Shown: piece by piece, positions 6,482 through 8,996 of the stretch
Numbering within the stretch: position 1 is the first letter of the stretch
Layout: every line of letters starts with the position of its first letter
Source: JBGPBY01 sp041481485
GTDB taxonomy: Bacteria; Acidobacteriota; Terriglobia; 20CM-2-55-15
NCBI GenBank assembly: GCA_041481485.1
Contig: JBGPBY010000293.1
Coordinates: 1-8,996 of the forward strand
Direction: 5' to 3'
Length of the DNA: 8,996 nucleotides
Translations under genes and position numbers: made by a program
Notes under the pieces: model-generated
Seen by the model: the letters and a program-made list of their open reading frames with translations, nothing else
Databases searched by the model: none
Told to the model about the DNA's origin: nothing

Positions 6482-8053
6482 CTATCGCGGCAGCACGGCC
6501 GGCCGAATGGTAAAGTCGATAGACGTTACTTCCTCGCCTTCTTTCACCGTTATTGGTGCCGCATCCGCAACATTTGCCACACCGCCATAGAACGTCCGCC
6601 TTTGAACAAACTCCGCCTTCGTTTGCGCGGCCGGAACGTTGGGAACCTTCAGTTTAAATCCCGCAGCAATACTATCGACCAAGCGGGGAAACACCGACAC
6701 GTAATAGTCGCCGGGTGGCAGCGAGTGCATGCGGTATTCGCCGCGATCGTTGGTTTCCACGGACATGACTGTTCTCAATGTGAGAACTCCCTTCTGCGGG
6801 ATCATTACGGCGGCTTCCACTGTAGTGTTGACCAGCATATTGCCATCCGTGTCTCGAATTCGGCCGCTGACCGCCGCACCGCGAGCCATGGACAGAGCAA
6901 CTTCACCGTTGGACTGGCGTGTGTCGATATCAACCGCAGCGGAGACGAGACCGGGATTCGCAGGATTCACGGCCGCCGCAACAAATGCGTCGTGTGACGC
7001 ACGAATTGTATACGTCCCGGGCGCCACTCCGTGGATTGAAAAGCGTCCCTGTCCGTCTGTATTCGCGTTGAGAGGATTGTTGCAGTTGGAGTTTTTAACC
7101 GCCTGAAGCTTCTTATCCTTTTTGCGATCCAGGCCGTTCGCATCGCCCCCCGGGATGTTCGGCGTTGGAAGTCTGCGGGAGCCGCAGAGAGTAATAAGAA
7201 CTCCTGCCAGGCCATCCGAAGTTCCTGCGTGGGTGACGACACCTTTGATGGAGTCAGGTTCGTTTTGGAGCTGTGAAATCTGCGGAGCCGATTGCTGAAA
7301 AAGCGCTATGAGGCTCTCGGCCCGTGGGCTCCAACCGATTTGTTCTCGCAACATAACCGGTTTGACGGCCGGGTTCGTCGAGAATTCCTGGCCTGGCGTC
7401 AGAGTCCTTTCAACCTGGCCATGCTGCACGTGGACTTCGCCTTCCATTACAGAAATGTGCGATCCTTCCGGGTCGACGCTTACGGAAAATACCGTTCCTG
7501 TCACGGAAACTGTGCAGTCGCTGGTCTCGACATAGAGATGCCCGCTCCGCTGTTTGGAAGCAGTTACGATTGCACGTCCGCGCGCCAGGTTCAGCCGGAT
7601 ACCATCACTTACTTTGCCAATGGAAAACGCAGTGGCGTTTCCTGCCTCCACGCGGGAGCCGTCAGCCAGTGTTAACCGCGTCCAGTCATTACCATCGGTC
7701 GAAACAGTCTGGTTGGGTTCGATTCGGTGACCCGCGCGCAGCAACGAACTTCCTTCCGCAGCTTCAACTACAGCTGCAGCCTCGGCGGGTCGATTCACGT
7801 TTACCGCCAGTAACAGGGCAATCGAAACACCCGCAGCGATTCCTGATGTAACAAGCCAGCGCAATCGAAAGGCGGGCAGCCCTGAGGTTTCATTTGTTTC
7901 AATTGCGGTTCGCCTCTTGCCATGTTCGATTCTCAGGATGTTGAGCGCGTTATCCGTAGCTTGGTTCATTTGCTCCACGGACGGTACCGGCTCGCCAAGT
8001 TTCGCGAGAAAACTGTCTAGAATCTTCGTTGGGATTTCTCGTTTATATTTCAT
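6482..8053 (-). CDS. FecR-domain membrane protein fused to carboxypeptidase-regulatory-like domains (putative anti-sigma / sigma regulator)
   Basis: The 523-residue protein has four parts. Residues 1-64 are a cytoplasmic, helical N-terminus with no zinc-finger HxxxCxxC motif. One membrane helix lies at about 65-86 (LRWLVTSGIAAGVSIALLLA). A periplasmic FecR domain spans about 95-225, with LADGSRVEAG at 129-138, LARGRAIVTA and TVSVTGTVFSVSV at 181-193, EGEVHV and LTPGQEF. The C-terminal region has two beta-sandwich carboxypeptidase-regulatory-like repeats: about 267-355 (GRFSIHGVAPGTYTIRAS at 336-353) and 392-460 (GEYRMHSLPPGDYYVSVF at 438-455), ending in ITVKEGEEVTSIDFTIRPA. FecR proteins relay a periplasmic signal to an ECF sigma factor, and this gene starts inside the stop of one (ATGA at 8050-8053). 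GGGAG at 8061-8065 is its ribosome-binding site. An odd Lys/Asn-rich loop (291-330) with C290 and C324 at its edges interrupts the first repeat. It ends 4 bases from the convergent amidase stop. Confidence 0.9.
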   Translation of the reverse strand: MKYKREIPTKILDSFLAKLGEPVPSVEQMNQATDNALNILRIEHGKRRTAIETNETSGLPAFRLRWLVTSGIAAGVSIALLLAVNVNRPAEAAAVVEAAEGSSLLRAGHRIEPNQTVSTDGNDWTRLTLADGSRVEAGNATAFSIGKVSDGIRLNLARGRAIVTASKQRSGHLYVETSDCTVSVTGTVFSVSVDPEGSHISVMEGEVHVQHGQVERTLTPGQEFSTNPAVKPVMLREQIGWSPRAESLIALFQQSAPQISQLQNEPDSIKGVVTHAGTSDGLAGVLITLCGSRRLPTPNIPGGDANGLDRKKDKKLQAVKNSNCNNPLNANTDGQGRFSIHGVAPGTYTIRASHDAFVAAAVNPANPGLVSAAVDIDTRQSNGEVALSMARGAAVSGRIRDTDGNMLVNTTVEAAVMIPQKGVLTLRTVMSVETNDRGEYRMHSLPPGDYYVSVFPRLVDSIAAGFKLKVPNVPAAQTKAEFVQRRTFYGGVANVADAAPITVKEGEEVTSIDFTIRPAVLPR

Positions 8054-8586
8054 GATTGCTCTCCCAGATATTTGCGAATTGATTTCTTGAGCCGGGCTCG
8101 CGACCGGAACAGGCTGACCGCCACGGTGCTGCTCGAGGTTCCCAGCAATTCGGCGACCTCCGTCACGGAATAGCCGTGCACGTAGCGCAGGATGAAGGTC
8201 TCTGCGGCCTTCGGGTGCAATTCTGCCAGCGCCGCGCGCAGGTGTTCGTGCGCCACAGAAAATTCGCTCATTCGATGGCCGCCCGTAGTGGCTTCCACAT
8301 CCTCAAAGTCGCTTGTCAACACCAGGCGACGCCGCGAGCGAACAAGATTCAGCGTGGCATTAACCGCGGAGCGATAGAGATACGCCTTCGGGTTGCAGAT
8401 AAAATCCGGCGGAATAGCACATTGGAACAGGCGCAGGAAAAGGGACTGCAGAATATCTTCCGCATCTTCCGTTTTATGAGTGATCCCATATGCGGTCCGG
8501 TACACCAGCGCGGAGTGCTCCCGAAAGATTCGTTCTAACTCCTCAGGAAGCGACTGTGCTGTTTCGCAATTTGCCGGTTCTATCAT
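8050..8586 (-). CDS. ECF-type RNA polymerase sigma factor
   Basis: The 178-residue protein has the two-domain ECF layout. Region 2 is at about 15-85 (LERIFREHSALVYRTAYG, EDAEDILQSLFLRLFQ with the core-binding and -10 contacts, PKAYLYRSAVNATLNLVRSR). Region 4 is at about 112-172 (LHPKAAETFILRYVHGYS, VTEVAELLGTSSSTVAVSL, FRSRARLKKSIRKYL), the helix-turn-helix for the -35 element. The linker (86-111) is short and there is no C-terminal extension, so it is not an ECF41-type protein. It would direct RNA polymerase to a small regulon, held in check or activated by the FecR protein encoded just downstream. The ATG at 8586 is preceded by GGAG at 8592-8595, five bases away. It is the first gene of a two-gene operon, and a perfect palindrome lies 22 bases before its start. 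The target promoters are not known from the sequence. Confidence 0.96.
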   Translation of the reverse strand: MIEPANCETAQSLPEELERIFREHSALVYRTAYGITHKTEDAEDILQSLFLRLFQCAIPPDFICNPKAYLYRSAVNATLNLVRSRRRLVLTSDFEDVEATTGGHRMSEFSVAHEHLRAALAELHPKAAETFILRYVHGYSVTEVAELLGTSSSTVAVSLFRSRARLKKSIRKYLGEQS

Positions 8587-8608
8587 GCGTGCTCCGGTTT
8601 ATAGACAC

Positions 8609-8626
8609 ATGAAACGAGAGTTTCAT
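8609..8626. promoter_or_regulatory. Perfect 7-4-7 palindrome upstream of the sigma factor gene
   Basis: ATGAAAC (8609-8615), loop GAGA, GTTTCAT (8620-8626) form a perfect inverted repeat between the two divergent genes, ending 22 bases from the sigma factor start. Read in the direction of the sigma gene, it is followed by GTGTCTATAAACCGGAGC, which contains a possible -10-like GTCTAT and the Shine-Dalgarno. It may be an operator, part of an ECF-type promoter (TGAAAC resembles some -35 elements, but the spacing to GTCTA is only 13 bases) or a short leader hairpin. Function is inferred only from position and symmetry. Confidence 0.4.
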
Positions 8627-8707
8627 TAGCTGTGCCCAGGAAAAAACTGGAACCGCGCGGACGACGATCGCGCGTTGCACGCTATCTCTGCAATGCCTGG
8701 CGGTGCG

Positions 8708-8735
8708 TGTCATCCTTTTCCGGCAATTTGTCGTC
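8708..8735 (+). promoter_or_regulatory. Possible ECF-type promoter for the divergent exported-protein gene
   Basis: TGTCATC at 8708-8714 and CGTC at 8732-8735 are 17 bases apart and resemble ECF promoter halves (a CGTC -10 is common to many ECF groups). The -10 would lie 24 bases before the ATG at 8760, leaving room for a short leader with GGAG at 8747-8750. A second CGTC occurs at 8743-8746. No matching pair was found in front of the sigma gene itself, which weakens the idea of one shared regulon. The match is by eye and short motifs like these arise by chance. Confidence 0.22.
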
Positions 8736-8759
8736 AATTATTCGTCGGAGATCCCGGGT

Positions 8760-8996
8760 ATGCGAAGAACTTGTTACGGCCTTTTCGTGTTGATGCTCGT
8801 CGTTGCAGCGATTGCCTGCGGACAGACGGTTCTGCGCCCCGTTGATACCCTTCCCGCGCAATACACAGATGGCGAGTTCTGGAAGCTCGTCGCAGATTTC
8901 TCTGAGCCCGGCGGCTCATTCCCGTACGAGAACTTCGTTTCGAATGAAGTGAACTATCAGAGCGTTCTTGCGGACGTGGCGCGGCGTACGCGGCCC
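8760..8996 (+). CDS. Exported conserved protein of unknown function (partial, C-terminus outside window)
   Basis: ATG 8760 opens a frame of exactly 79 codons to the right edge. Residues 1-20 (MRRTCYGLFVLMLVVAAIAC) are an export signal. C20 in AAIAC-G could be a lipobox cysteine, making it a lipoprotein, or cleavage could occur just after it by signal peptidase I. The mature part reads VDTLPAQYTDGEFWKLVADF, then SEPGGSFPYENFVSNEVNYQ and SVLADVARRTRP. The pattern FWxLVxxxSEPGGxFxxxNxVSNE is one I associate with an uncharacterised bacterial family whose members continue with a GVGPEQNFTY-like stretch, but that part is outside the window. GGAG at 8747-8750, nine bases upstream, supports the start. 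The gene is divergent from the sigma/FecR operon and could be controlled by it. An ORF on the opposite strand here is a shadow. Confidence 0.78.
   Translation, partial: MRRTCYGLFVLMLVVAAIACGQTVLRPVDTLPAQYTDGEFWKLVADFSEPGGSFPYENFVSNEVNYQSVLADVARRTRP

Noticed and set aside
6308..6997. Plus-strand ORF of 229 codons over the amidase end and FecR gene
   Set aside because: It is a different frame of the amidase joined to antisense of the FecR gene, rich in Arg and His, with no family resemblance.
8734..8919. Minus-strand ORF of 61 codons opposite the exported protein
   Set aside because: Arg-rich antisense reading. The plus frame has a signal sequence, a Shine-Dalgarno and a familiar pattern.

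Overview
The window most likely comes from an acidobacterium (Acidobacteriota) or a close relative. This is inferred from the gene families, not from a marker gene. The clues are an Oar-like TonB-dependent receptor with an N-terminal carboxypeptidase-regulatory-like domain, a FecR protein fused to the same kind of domain beside an ECF sigma factor, an M16 zinc peptidase carrying Gly/Arg-rich loops, and an amidase of a type I associate with Solibacter-like genomes. Codons tend to end in G or C. No tRNA, rRNA, CRISPR array, transposase or phage gene is visible.

Layout. (1) 1-1232, minus: N-terminal 410 codons of a TonB-dependent receptor that runs off the left edge. (2) 1233-1451: divergent intergenic region. 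(3) 1452 to about 1750, plus: decayed N-terminal piece of a signalling-type protein ('FVVAPFGKK' domain) with a visible frameshift, followed by an unassigned reading frame to 1872. (4) 1873-2199: 327 bases without a gene, holding a large nested inverted repeat (core 1924-2065, weaker homology from 1911 to 2078) and then a possible promoter for the next gene. (5) 2200-4998, plus: secreted M16 zinc metallopeptidase with two M16 halves. (6) 5008-6477, plus: amidase-signature gene in the same reading frame as the peptidase, separated by one stop codon and nine bases; it lacks the N-terminal part that should hold the catalytic lysine. (7) 6482-8053 and 8050-8586, minus: an ECF sigma factor followed by a FecR-type membrane protein, overlapping by ATGA and convergent with the amidase with a 4-base gap. 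(8) 8587-8759: divergent control region with a perfect 7-4-7 palindrome. (9) 8760-8996, plus: first 79 codons of an exported protein that runs off the right edge.

How they fit together. The sigma/FecR pair looks like a cell-surface signalling module: the FecR protein would span the inner membrane, sense something in the periplasm and control the sigma factor. It has carboxypeptidase-regulatory-like domains, as does the receptor at the left end, but nothing in the sequence proves they act together. The divergent exported-protein gene is a plausible target of the sigma factor. The peptidase is intact in sequence. The amidase behind it looks like a remnant or a gene captured at its 5' end by a deletion. 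I see no convincing new multi-gene system. The observations most worth following up are the lysine-less amidase joined to the peptidase, the covarying nested inverted repeat, and the sigma/FecR-carboxypeptidase-regulatory module.
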